64,000 nucleotides of DNA from Lentzea kentuckyensis (GTDB taxonomy: Bacteria; Actinomycetota; Actinomycetes; Mycobacteriales; Pseudonocardiaceae): the NCBI RefSeq assembly GCF_002150765.1, contig NZ_MUYM01000004.1, forward strand, positions 62,001-126,000. The letters run 5' to 3'. Position numbers and translations under genes: made by a program. Below the pieces are notes generated by a model that did not search any database, was not told the DNA's origin, and was given only the letters and a program-made list of their open reading frames with translations. Shown piece after piece: positions 7,844-15,544 of this stretch; position 1 is the stretch's first letter; every line of letters begins with the position of its first letter.

Positions 7844-8844
7844 TGCAGCCGGTGCTCGCCGACTCGGTGCGGCTCACCGACGAGGGCGTGTTGATCCTCG
7901 ATCGCCGCCAGTTCCCGTTCGAACGCGACTGGGTGCTGTGCCGGACGGCCGAGGACGTCGCGCAGGCCGTCGAGGACATGGTCACCCAGTCCTCCGGCCC
8001 GTACTTCGCGGTCCTCTACGGCATGGTGCTCAAAGCGCGAACCCTTGAGCACCAACCGTTCGAGCGCGCCCGCGAAGAGCTCGCCCGTACCGCGAGCCTG
8101 CTCGAGAACACCCGGCGCACCAACAACGCCCTGCGCAAGGCGACCAAGATCGTCCTGGACGCGGTCGACGAGGCCCAGGACATCAGCAAGGCACTCGCGG
8201 GAGCCGAAGAGGGCGACCGCCGGTACCGCGCCAAGAGCCAGGCGCTCGGCGAGCACACGGCGAACCTGCTGCCGGACAACGCCACGGTCCTGACCCACTG
8301 CTGGGCCGACCTCTACCTGACGGAAACGGTCCTGGCGGCCCAGAAGCAGGGCAAGACACTGCGCTTCTTCTGCACCGAGACCAGGCCCTACCTGCAGGGA
8401 GCCCGGCTCACCGCGGAGACGTTGATCGAGATGGGCGTCGACACGACGCTCATCACGGACGGCATGGGCGCCGCCGTCCTGCAAAGCGGCGAGATCGACG
8501 CATTGGTCACGGCGGCCGATCGGGTCACCATGGACGGGCACGTCGTCAACAAGGTCGGCACACTGGGGTTGGCCGTGGCCGCGCACGCGTTCGGCGTACC
8601 GTTCCACGCCCAGGTGCAGGCACCCGATCTGCAGGCGCCGACCACGGAGCACGTGGAGATCGAGTACCGCGACGGCGCCGAAGTGCTGCAGGTGCTGGGC
8701 AGACCGAGCGCCACGCCGAGGGTGAAGGGGCTGTACCCGGCGTTCGACGTGACGCCGCCGCGATTCGTGACGGACGTGGTGACGGACCGGGGTGTCTACG
8801 GCGCCGGGGAGCTGGACAAGTACTACGAGGGAGAACAGCGGTGA
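7843..8844 (+). CDS. mtnA: S-methyl-5-thioribose-1-phosphate isomerase-like protein (eIF2B-alpha family)
   Basis: The 333-residue protein belongs to the eIF-2B alpha/MtnA family. THC (in VLTHCWADL) is at the position of the catalytic cysteine and TDGMGA at that of the catalytic aspartate, with ETRPYLQGARLTAETL between them. MtnA converts methylthioribose 1-phosphate to methylthioribulose 1-phosphate in methionine salvage. The segment after the cysteine differs from the usual NAG.LAT..YGTAL, so it is a divergent member; the gene order with mtnC, mtnB and mtnD makes the role likely. It overlaps the next gene by 4 bases. Confidence 0.82.
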   Translation: MQPVLADSVRLTDEGVLILDRRQFPFERDWVLCRTAEDVAQAVEDMVTQSSGPYFAVLYGMVLKARTLEHQPFERAREELARTASLLENTRRTNNALRKATKIVLDAVDEAQDISKALAGAEEGDRRYRAKSQALGEHTANLLPDNATVLTHCWADLYLTETVLAAQKQGKTLRFFCTETRPYLQGARLTAETLIEMGVDTTLITDGMGAAVLQSGEIDALVTAADRVTMDGHVVNKVGTLGLAVAAHAFGVPFHAQVQAPDLQAPTTEHVEIEYRDGAEVLQVLGRPSATPRVKGLYPAFDVTPPRFVTDVVTDRGVYGAGELDKYYEGEQR

Positions 8845-9497
8845 GCAAGTGGGTCGTGCTCGACATCGAGGGCACGCTGAGCGCGACGGACCAGGTGCTG
8901 GTCGTCCTGTACGACTACGCCCGCCCCCGGCTCGGCCCGTGGATCGAGCAGCACGGTGACGACCCGGTCGTCGCCGACGCCGTGCGGCAGATCAAGGAAC
9001 TGAGCGGCCACGACGACGTTGTCAAGGCGCTGCACGACTGGATGGACGTCGACCAGAAGGTCACGCCCCTCAAGACGTTGCAGGGCCTCATCTGGCAGCA
9101 GGGCTACGCGCAGGGCGATCTCGTCGCGGAGTTCTTCCCGGACGTCGTCCCCGCGATCCGCAAGTGGCACGACGACGGCGTGAAGCTCGCGATCTTCTCG
9201 AGCGGCTCGGTCGCGGGCCAGATCGCGTTCTTCCAGCACACCACCGACGGCGACCTGACCCCGTTGCTGGAGCACCACTTCGACACGGTCAACGCCGGCC
9301 CGAAGCGCGAAGCCGCGTCGTACCACAAGATCGCGGAGACGCTGCGGTCCGACGACATCACCTTCTACAGCGATGTCCCGGCCGAGCTGCACGCCGCGCA
9401 GGAAGCGGGCTGGAAGACCGTCGGCGTCGCGCGCGCCGGTGAGCCGTACGGCAACGCCGACTTCACGCCCCACCCGACGGTCTGGGAACTCTCGTGA
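8841..9497 (+). CDS. mtnC: Acireductone synthase (enolase-phosphatase E1)
   Basis: The 218-residue HAD-superfamily protein starts with VVLDIEGTLS, whose first Asp is the phosphoryl acceptor, has the IFSSGSV motif II and GPKREAASY with the motif III lysine, and ends with FYSDVPAELHAAQEAGWKTVGV, the E1-type motif IV. The enzyme enolises and dephosphorylates 2,3-diketo-5-methylthiopentyl 1-phosphate to acireductone. It starts with GTG overlapping the mtnA stop and overlaps mtnB by 4 bases. Confidence 0.9.
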   Translation: MSKWVVLDIEGTLSATDQVLVVLYDYARPRLGPWIEQHGDDPVVADAVRQIKELSGHDDVVKALHDWMDVDQKVTPLKTLQGLIWQQGYAQGDLVAEFFPDVVPAIRKWHDDGVKLAIFSSGSVAGQIAFFQHTTDGDLTPLLEHHFDTVNAGPKREAASYHKIAETLRSDDITFYSDVPAELHAAQEAGWKTVGVARAGEPYGNADFTPHPTVWELS

Positions 9498-10090
9498 CGG
9501 CAGAGCTCGCCCGCGAGTGCGTCCGGTTCGCGCAGATGGGCTGGATGCGCGGCACGAGCGGCAACCTCTCCGTTGTCCTGCAACGGGATCCGCTGCGCCT
9601 CGCGGTCACGGTCAGCGGCGTCGACAAGGGCGAGATCACCGCTGAGGACAGCGTGGTCGTCGACGCCGACGGCAACGCCGTGGACAGCGACAAGATTCCG
9701 TCCGCCGAAGCCGGTCTGCACGCCAGGATCGCGCGCGTGGCCGGCGCGGGAGCGGTCGTGCACGTCCACGCGCTGGCAACGGTCGTCGCGGCCGAGCACT
9801 GGCCGGACGGCGTGGTGCTCAAGGACCTGGAGATGCTCAAGGGTTTCGGCCGCCACGACCACGAGGAGGTCGTGATCCCGGTCGTCCGGAACTCGCAGGA
9901 CATGCTCGAACTGGGCGACGCCTTCGAGAAGGGCTTCGACCCGAAGGTGCCGGCGCTGCTCGTCGCACGGCACGGCGTGTACGTGTGGGGCGACGACCTC
10001 GTGCAGGCCCGGCACCGCCTGGAATGCCTGGAGTGGTTGCTGCGCTTCAAGGTGGAGACGCGAGACATCTTTACGGGGAGGCACTCATGA
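9494..10090 (+). CDS. mtnB: Methylthioribulose-1-phosphate dehydratase
   Basis: This 198-residue class II aldolase/adducin fold protein shows GWMRGTSGNLSV at the N terminus (phosphate loop), HVHALAT with two zinc-binding histidines, and ARHGVYVWG with the third. This matches MtnB, which dehydrates methylthioribulose 1-phosphate to the diketo compound used by MtnC. It lies between mtnC and mtnD with 4-base overlaps on both sides, so the three products are probably made in step. Confidence 0.9.
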   Translation: MTAELARECVRFAQMGWMRGTSGNLSVVLQRDPLRLAVTVSGVDKGEITAEDSVVVDADGNAVDSDKIPSAEAGLHARIARVAGAGAVVHVHALATVVAAEHWPDGVVLKDLEMLKGFGRHDHEEVVIPVVRNSQDMLELGDAFEKGFDPKVPALLVARHGVYVWGDDLVQARHRLECLEWLLRFKVETRDIFTGRHS

Positions 10091-10650
10091 CGCTGCTGAC
10101 GGTGTGGCCGGACTCCGGCCCCGACGAGGTCCTCGTCCGCACGACCGACCCCGAGGAGATCGCCACCGAGCTCAAGGAGCACGGCGTGCGGTTCCACCGG
10201 TGGTCCGTTGTGGACGGTGTCACCGCCGAGAACGCCTTGCAGGTCTACGAATCCGACGTCGCCCGCGTCAGCGAGACGGAGGGCTACACCTATGTCGACG
10301 CGATGGAGATGACCCCGGCGGACACCGACGAGTACCGCGCGAAGGCCGTCGAGTTCCGCGACAAGTTCCTCGCCGAGCACACCCACGACGACGACGAGGA
10401 CCGCTACTTCGCCCGTGGTTCAGGCGTTTTCTACCTGCACATCGGTGACAGGGTGTACGCGGTGTTCTGCACCGCCGGCGACCTGCTGAGCGTGCCGGCG
10501 AACACCACGCACTGGTTCGACATGGGCACCACGCCGGACTACGTGTCGATCCGCTTCTTCCACGACGACGACGGCTGGATCGGCAACTTCACCGGCAGCG
10601 ACATCGCCACGAAGTTCCCGACCTACGACGAGATCAGCGCAGGGGTGTGA
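10087..10650 (+). CDS. mtnD: Acireductone dioxygenase
   Basis: The 187-residue cupin has the metal site of the ARD family: HTHDDDE (two His and a Glu) followed by the RYFARGSGVFYL strand, and TTHWFDMG with the last His. With Fe(II) the enzyme cleaves acireductone to the 2-keto acid precursor of methionine and formate; with nickel it makes a dead-end product and CO. It is the last gene of the operon. The aminotransferase that would complete methionine formation, and MtnN/MtnP and MtnK, are not in the window. Confidence 0.92.
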   Translation: MTLLTVWPDSGPDEVLVRTTDPEEIATELKEHGVRFHRWSVVDGVTAENALQVYESDVARVSETEGYTYVDAMEMTPADTDEYRAKAVEFRDKFLAEHTHDDDEDRYFARGSGVFYLHIGDRVYAVFCTAGDLLSVPANTTHWFDMGTTPDYVSIRFFHDDDGWIGNFTGSDIATKFPTYDEISAGV

Positions 10651-10665
10651 AAGGTCGCGGTGCCC

Positions 10666-12837
10666 CTAGCTCGCCCTGCGCATGTGAAGCGTGCGGCAAC
10701 CGGCGGTGCACTTGGAGCCCTCCGGCGAGGACAGGGTGGTCGGCGTCCAGGTGAGGGTCTTGCCGTCGGCGGACGCCTTGAGGCTGAGCCTGCCCTGGCC
10801 GATGACGGCGCCACACGAGTACCCCTCCTCGCGGATCGGGAAGGTGCCGGACGCGTAGGTGTCGGTGCCGGTCAACCGGACGTCGGCACCGCATTCACTG
10901 GGTGTCGAGTAGGAGCCCGTCCCGGACTTCCGCACCACGTAAGTATTGCCGTCGTCGGCGTTCCACGTGCCGACGATGCCGGTCTCGTCCTTCTGGTTCA
11001 CCACGACCGTGACGATCGCCGCGATCACGACAAGCAGGAGGAGCGGCAGCAGGCCGGCCCCGGCGGCTGCCGTGCCGGCGGCGGCGGTGGCCCCGACCGT
11101 GGCGGCTGTTCCACTGGCGGTGGAGGCCGTGGCCTGCGCGGCCGATGACGTGCCAGACAGGCCTGAGGTGCCTGCGCTCGGGTCGATCGCACTCACGTCC
11201 ACGTCGTGGGGGCCGGAGTCGGGGACTGGTGCCTGACTGATCGCGTCGGGCTGGAAGGAGACGTCCAGGTAGGACGGCTCCGGGAAGTCGTTGGTGCTCA
11301 GGCCGGGGATGTCGTCGAGCGCGCTCATGTGGTCGTCGATCTGACCGGGATCTCCCGGCGGCTCCGGTGCGGTGCCGAGGCCAGGTTCCCCGAGCGCCTC
11401 GGAGGAGTCCGGCGGTAGCGCCGTGCTGCCCGTGTGCGCCGCGGATTTCGCGAGCGCGATGGCGTAGGCGGCCAGGGCGGCGGCGATGACGCGCCTTCCG
11501 ATCACCTTGGCCCGGAAGGACTCCTCGCGGGCGAAGTAGGCCTCGGCTTCCCGGTCGCCGGATCGGCGAGCGGCTGTCCAGCCACGGCCGAGGATCCGGC
11601 CCCACGAGTCGAACCGCAGCGAGCGGGACAGCGCGGGGGAGACGGCCCGGCCCAGTGCGACCGCGAGATCCGGTTGACCTGTCGTGGTGGCCAGTCCCGC
11701 CAGCCGTTCGAACACACGACTGTGCCGGGCGACGCGCGCGGGGTCGGTTGCCGGGTCCGACGCCCACGACGTGAAGTACTGGCACAGCCAGTCGATGCGG
11801 ACCACGGAGGTGCCGTGGTCGCGCATCGCCGGGATGACACCGGGGGCGCAGTGGTAGCCGTCCTCGCCCTGCACCGCCAGGCCCAGGCCGGTGAGCCGCA
11901 CGCAGGCTTCGTCGGTGCCGGATTCTCCGGTCAGGTCACGGATGTGGTCGGGGGCGAGTTCGGCGTCTCCCAGTACCGCGAGCAGGGCCAGCACCGTCTT
12001 GGTCCGGTTGTCGAGGCCAGTGAGCAGCGACGGGATCAGGTGGGGCACGGCACCGGGTTGCGGGATCTCCGCACCGCCAGGCCCCGGACTCGCGGATCGG
12101 GCCAGCCCGGCGGCCCTCACGAGAAGAAGCGGGTTTCCGTCCGACGCCTGCCACAGCGCGGCCACGGCGGCCTGGTCGGTGTCCGTCAGCGAACGGCCGA
12201 GCGCCTCGGACATCAGCAGGGCCGCCGCGTCCTGGCCGAGCCCGCGCAGGTCGTGCACCGCCGAGTCCCCGAGCAGGGTCGCCTCCCGGCTGGCCAGGAC
12301 GAAGGTCGCGTCCGGGATCAGGTCCGCGAGCCGGCGGAGTTGATCAGCCTCCAGATCGGCGTCGTCGAGATACACGGTGACCCGCACGCCGGTCATGAAT
12401 CCGCGCAGGTCGGCGGTCGACGGCGCGTATCCCCAAGTCTCGTAACAGGCTTCGAAGATCTCCTGGGCGAGGTCGCCGGCTTCGTGGTGCGCACGGCTGA
12501 CGAACACCGTCCCGTCGGGCCCGCCCGGAACGGTACGAGCGAGATGACGCAGCAGGGTGCTCTTGCCGACGCCTCCACGCCCGCACAACTGGACCAGCCC
12601 GCCCGCGGCGATGTCGGCGGCCAGGGCCGCGATCTCGGTGTCTCGGCCGATCGGGGCACGGGACTGCCTGGGCAGCACCGACACGGACTCCCGCCGTACC
12701 GGCTGGGGCCGTTCTTGCGCGGCTTCCAGCGTCACCGACCCGTGGCGGGCGTCGATGACGAGGTTGTGGTGCCCGGCGACAACGCTGGAGTAGGCGTGTC
12801 CCTGGATGTGGATGTCGAAGTTCCCGGTCTCGTTCAC
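10666..12837 (-). CDS. STAND (NB-ARC-like) NTPase with membrane anchor and Cys-rich C-terminal domain
   Basis: The protein (about 723 residues from GTG at 12835-12837; a TTG 24 bases upstream is possible) starts with a Gly/Val motif IHIQGHAYSSVVAG, then a STAND nucleotide-binding domain: Walker A GRGGVGKSTLL near residue 86, a Walker-B-like VTVYLDDAD, and a sensor-like FVLASRE. A helical region with FDSWGRILGRGW follows, then a weakly hydrophobic helix near residue 455, a long acidic/Pro linker, an Ala/Thr-rich stretch, a strong TM segment (LLPLLLLVVIAAIVTVVV, near residue 600), and about 100 residues outside the cell with four cysteines. STAND proteins are nucleotide-dependent switches in signalling and defence. 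It lies 34 bases after the cyclase-like gene and converges on mtnD. Confidence 0.75.
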   Translation of the reverse strand: MNETGNFDIHIQGHAYSSVVAGHHNLVIDARHGSVTLEAAQERPQPVRRESVSVLPRQSRAPIGRDTEIAALAADIAAGGLVQLCGRGGVGKSTLLRHLARTVPGGPDGTVFVSRAHHEAGDLAQEIFEACYETWGYAPSTADLRGFMTGVRVTVYLDDADLEADQLRRLADLIPDATFVLASREATLLGDSAVHDLRGLGQDAAALLMSEALGRSLTDTDQAAVAALWQASDGNPLLLVRAAGLARSASPGPGGAEIPQPGAVPHLIPSLLTGLDNRTKTVLALLAVLGDAELAPDHIRDLTGESGTDEACVRLTGLGLAVQGEDGYHCAPGVIPAMRDHGTSVVRIDWLCQYFTSWASDPATDPARVARHSRVFERLAGLATTTGQPDLAVALGRAVSPALSRSLRFDSWGRILGRGWTAARRSGDREAEAYFAREESFRAKVIGRRVIAAALAAYAIALAKSAAHTGSTALPPDSSEALGEPGLGTAPEPPGDPGQIDDHMSALDDIPGLSTNDFPEPSYLDVSFQPDAISQAPVPDSGPHDVDVSAIDPSAGTSGLSGTSSAAQATASTASGTAATVGATAAAGTAAAGAGLLPLLLLVVIAAIVTVVVNQKDETGIVGTWNADDGNTYVVRKSGTGSYSTPSECGADVRLTGTDTYASGTFPIREEGYSCGAVIGQGRLSLKASADGKTLTWTPTTLSSPEGSKCTAGCRTLHMRRAS

Positions 12838-12871
12838 GTGCCCCCCGATCTCTGTGACCAAGACATGGCCG

Positions 12872-13546
12872 CTACAACAGACGAAGCCAACCCCTGCCCG
12901 TGGTTTCCTTGACGCTCAACGGGATTTGCCGGTAATCGGCTGGTCCGACGCGGCTGTAACCCTGGTCGACCACCTGCATGGCGACATCGGAGAGAACCAG
13001 CGCAGCGCACGCGGCCGACGCCGCGAGAGCGTGTTTGGCGGGCGCCGCGTCGGTCAGCCGGGCCGCGTGCACCAACGGCGCACCCGACCACTGCGCGCCG
13101 ATCCGGTCGACAAAGCCCGCGTGCACCGCGATCCGTAGGTCGATCCGATAGTCCGTGCCGGAGATCCGGTTGTGCTCACGCACCATGTGCACGACGGCCT
13201 CGACGAAGGTGTCGAGCGTGTCGACCATGGTGACCGGCTCGGGCAGCACCAGGAGCATGCCGTCGCCCCGGTCGAACATGTCGACCTCGCGGCCGAGTGC
13301 GGAAGCTCCCGCCGACATGGCTTCCGCCAGCACGCGCCGCAGGTGACGCTGCCCGGTGTTGTCGTGGCGGCCGGACCCCTGGACGTCGGCGGTCACGATG
13401 ATCCGATGCACGGCGGACAGGTCGCCGGCCGGCGACTCCTGGTGGGAGCTGGTCGACCCGATGGTGATGTCGCGGCCCGCGGCCACCGGTCCGTGCGCGT
13501 TGCCGCCGATGGATACCGACGCGGTGAACTTCGGTCGTTCCCCCAT
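12872..13546 (-). CDS. Class III nucleotide-cyclase-like protein
   Basis: The 224-residue protein has an N-terminal motif VSIGGNAHGPVAAG (residues 11-24) like that of the neighbouring STAND NTPase, and a class III cyclase fold from about residue 48. IVTADVQGSG carries Asp54 and DRGDG carries Asp95 at the two metal-binding positions; HAGFVDR and HAARLTDA follow. The usual transition-state Asn is His160, while the Arg (Arg163) is kept. Such domains make cyclic or linear nucleotide signals or act as nucleotide sensors; activity here is uncertain. It lies between a Crp/Fnr regulator and the STAND gene on the same strand, suggesting one signalling cassette. Confidence 0.7.
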   Translation of the reverse strand: MGERPKFTASVSIGGNAHGPVAAGRDITIGSTSSHQESPAGDLSAVHRIIVTADVQGSGRHDNTGQRHLRRVLAEAMSAGASALGREVDMFDRGDGMLLVLPEPVTMVDTLDTFVEAVVHMVREHNRISGTDYRIDLRIAVHAGFVDRIGAQWSGAPLVHAARLTDAAPAKHALAASAACAALVLSDVAMQVVDQGYSRVGPADYRQIPLSVKETTGRGWLRLL

Positions 13547-13639
13547 GCTGGCCTTCCTCGTCCGACCGGGCCGGTGATCGCTCCTGGACCAGCGTCGCCG
13601 TGTGCGCGGCGGCGTTCTACGACATATGGCTCACAACGG

Positions 13640-14326
13640 CTAAATCTCGGTAGTTCCGCCCGCCAACGCCATGAGCAGGCCAGGTTCGGCGACCGTCAGA
13701 CGCATGCGGCCGGTGGCCACCGCACCTCGTTCGCGCAGCACGGCCAATGACCGTGAGACCTGCCGCAGTGAGGCACCGAGATGGTTGGCGACGTCCTGCT
13801 GGGTCAGCGGGAGATCGATACCGATCCCATCCCCCGACCTGTCTCCGTGCGATTGCAGGAGGCGTAACAGATAACCGGCGATCCGCCGGGTGACGTCGAG
13901 CGTCGCCATGTCCACCCGCACCCTGTCGGCCTCGCGCAGTCGCACAGCCATTCCGCGCGCCAGCGCCAGCCCGACACCAGGCTTCGTGGCGACCAGCTCG
14001 AGAAACGTCCCACCAGACACCTGCACGACGGCCACCCGGCCGATCGCCCGCACGTTCGCCCCGCGCGCCTCGCCGAGCAACACAGCCGATTCCCCTACGA
14101 CGTCTCCGGGCCCGCGCAAGGCGATCAGCACCTCGTTCCCGTCCGCGCCCGCCGTCGTCACCCGGACCCAGCCCGCGACGACGATGTGGACGTAGTCCGG
14201 CGAATCCCCCTCCCGCACCAGCGCCGCGTCGACCCCGAACGCCCGCCGCACACCGCTGGCGAGCACCAAAGCGGCATCCTCGGCCGACAACATCGCCAGC
14301 AGCGAACCCCGGACCGCACCGTCCAT
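13640..14326 (-). CDS. Crp/Fnr-family transcriptional regulator
   Basis: The 228-residue protein has an N-terminal cyclic-nucleotide-binding (cNMP) beta-roll with GDSPDYVHIVVAGWVRV and GPGDVVGESAVLLGEARGANV (the phosphate-binding cassette position), a long dimerisation helix, and a C-terminal winged helix with LTQQDVANHLGASLRQVSR as recognition helix. The PBC has GES but lacks the R-S/T pair needed for tight cAMP binding in Crp, so the ligand is open. ATG at 14324-14326 was chosen because the upstream extension is Arg/Ser-rich and unlike the family. It stands 93 bases upstream of the cyclase-like gene. Confidence 0.85.
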   Translation of the reverse strand: MDGAVRGSLLAMLSAEDAALVLASGVRRAFGVDAALVREGDSPDYVHIVVAGWVRVTTAGADGNEVLIALRGPGDVVGESAVLLGEARGANVRAIGRVAVVQVSGGTFLELVATKPGVGLALARGMAVRLREADRVRVDMATLDVTRRIAGYLLRLLQSHGDRSGDGIGIDLPLTQQDVANHLGASLRQVSRSLAVLRERGAVATGRMRLTVAEPGLLMALAGGTTEI

Positions 14327-14461
14327 CGCCACCCCGTTTCGAGCGCAACCGAAGTACCCACGGTAGCGAGATCGACACCATGAGCGACACGTCGAAAGCG
14401 CGGAGCCCCGCTTCCGCAACATCACCTACTGGCGCCAGTAACCCCCGCCCTCCGCCAACCA

Positions 14462-14520
14462 GCTGCCATGAACGGCGCTTTTGTGGACCTGGGGTCCACA
14501 AAAGCGCCGTTCATGGCAGC
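14462..14520. repeat. Perfect 28-bp palindrome with 3-base loop
   Basis: Bases 14462-14489 pair perfectly with 14493-14520. The element sits between the Crp/Fnr gene (minus) and the asparaginase gene (plus), ending 25 bases before the latter's start. It carries the strings CCATGAACGG and CCGTTCATGG, which resemble the second palindrome at 60148-60202, so the two may belong to one dispersed hairpin family. Confidence 0.85.
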
Positions 14521-14545
14521 GACGGGTGACCCCTAAGGTGAGGGT

Positions 14546-15493
14546 ATGAGCTCACAGGTGGCGGTGGCATCGCTCGGCGGCACGATCACGATGACGGGCG
14601 CCGGTGCGGTGTCACCGACCCTGGGTGCGAAAGACCTCGTCCAGGGACTCGAAGTGGGCGAGATCGCGACCCTGGCAACGATTCCGGGCGCCTCGCTCAC
14701 GTTCACCACCCTGCTGGACGCCTTCGACTGGGCCGACAAACAGGTCTCCCAGGGCGCGCGGGGCGTCGTGATCATCCAGGGCACCGACACCCTCGAAGAG
14801 ACCGCGTACCTCTTCGACTGCCTGTGGCCGCACGAGGAACCGGTCGTCGTCACCGGCGCGATGCGACACCCAGGACTCCCCGGCGCCGACGGCCCGGCCA
14901 ACCTCGCCGCCGCCGTCGCCGTTGCCGCAGCACCGAACTCGCGCGGCCGCGGCGCGTTGCTCGTGTTGAACGACGAGATCCACGCCGCCCGCTGGGTCCG
15001 CAAGACGCACAGCAGCCTGCTGAACGCCTTCGAGTCGTTCCCCGGCCCGCTCGGCCTCCAGATCGAGGGCGCACCGCAGTACTTCCACCCCGCGCACCAG
15101 TTGCCCGCATTGCCACGACCCCAAGACGTGCCAACGGTTCCACTGATCGAGTCGACGCTGGACGACGACGGCGCACTCCTCGACTGGCTCAACGTGGGCG
15201 GAGTCGTCGTCGCGGCAACGGGCGCCGGACATGTCTCGGCCGGCATGGCCGAGGCGATCTCGCGCGCGCGGTTCCCGGTCGTGGTGGCGACACGGACCGG
15301 CGCGGGCACCACGTTCCGGAACACCTACGGCTTCACCGGGTCCGAATCGGACCTGATCCAGCGCGGCGTGGTGATGGCCGGATGGTTGTGCCCGCGCAAG
15401 GCACGTGTGCTGCTGCGGCTCGCTCTGGGCGCGCGACAGCCGATCGAGGATGTCTTCGCGAACCGGGGGAGCATTTCCAGCGACGGCCGGTGA
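14546..15493 (+). CDS. L-asparaginase (type I/II family)
   Basis: The 315-residue protein shows the two active-site motifs of the bacterial asparaginases: ASLGGTITM near the N terminus (catalytic Thr) and GVVIIQGTDTLEETA around residue 80 (second Thr with Asp and the nearby Lys position). GAMRHPGLPGADGPANL is the conserved segment before the C-terminal domain. The enzyme hydrolyses asparagine to aspartate and ammonia. No signal peptide is present, so it should be cytoplasmic. The gene stands alone, 51 bases before an MFS gene. Confidence 0.87.
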   Translation: MSSQVAVASLGGTITMTGAGAVSPTLGAKDLVQGLEVGEIATLATIPGASLTFTTLLDAFDWADKQVSQGARGVVIIQGTDTLEETAYLFDCLWPHEEPVVVTGAMRHPGLPGADGPANLAAAVAVAAAPNSRGRGALLVLNDEIHAARWVRKTHSSLLNAFESFPGPLGLQIEGAPQYFHPAHQLPALPRPQDVPTVPLIESTLDDDGALLDWLNVGGVVVAATGAGHVSAGMAEAISRARFPVVVATRTGAGTTFRNTYGFTGSESDLIQRGVVMAGWLCPRKARVLLRLALGARQPIEDVFANRGSISSDGR

Positions 15494-15544
15494 GGTCCGA
15501 ATCCCGCCAGCGATGCGGACCGGTGTCTCCAGACACTGGTCGAC

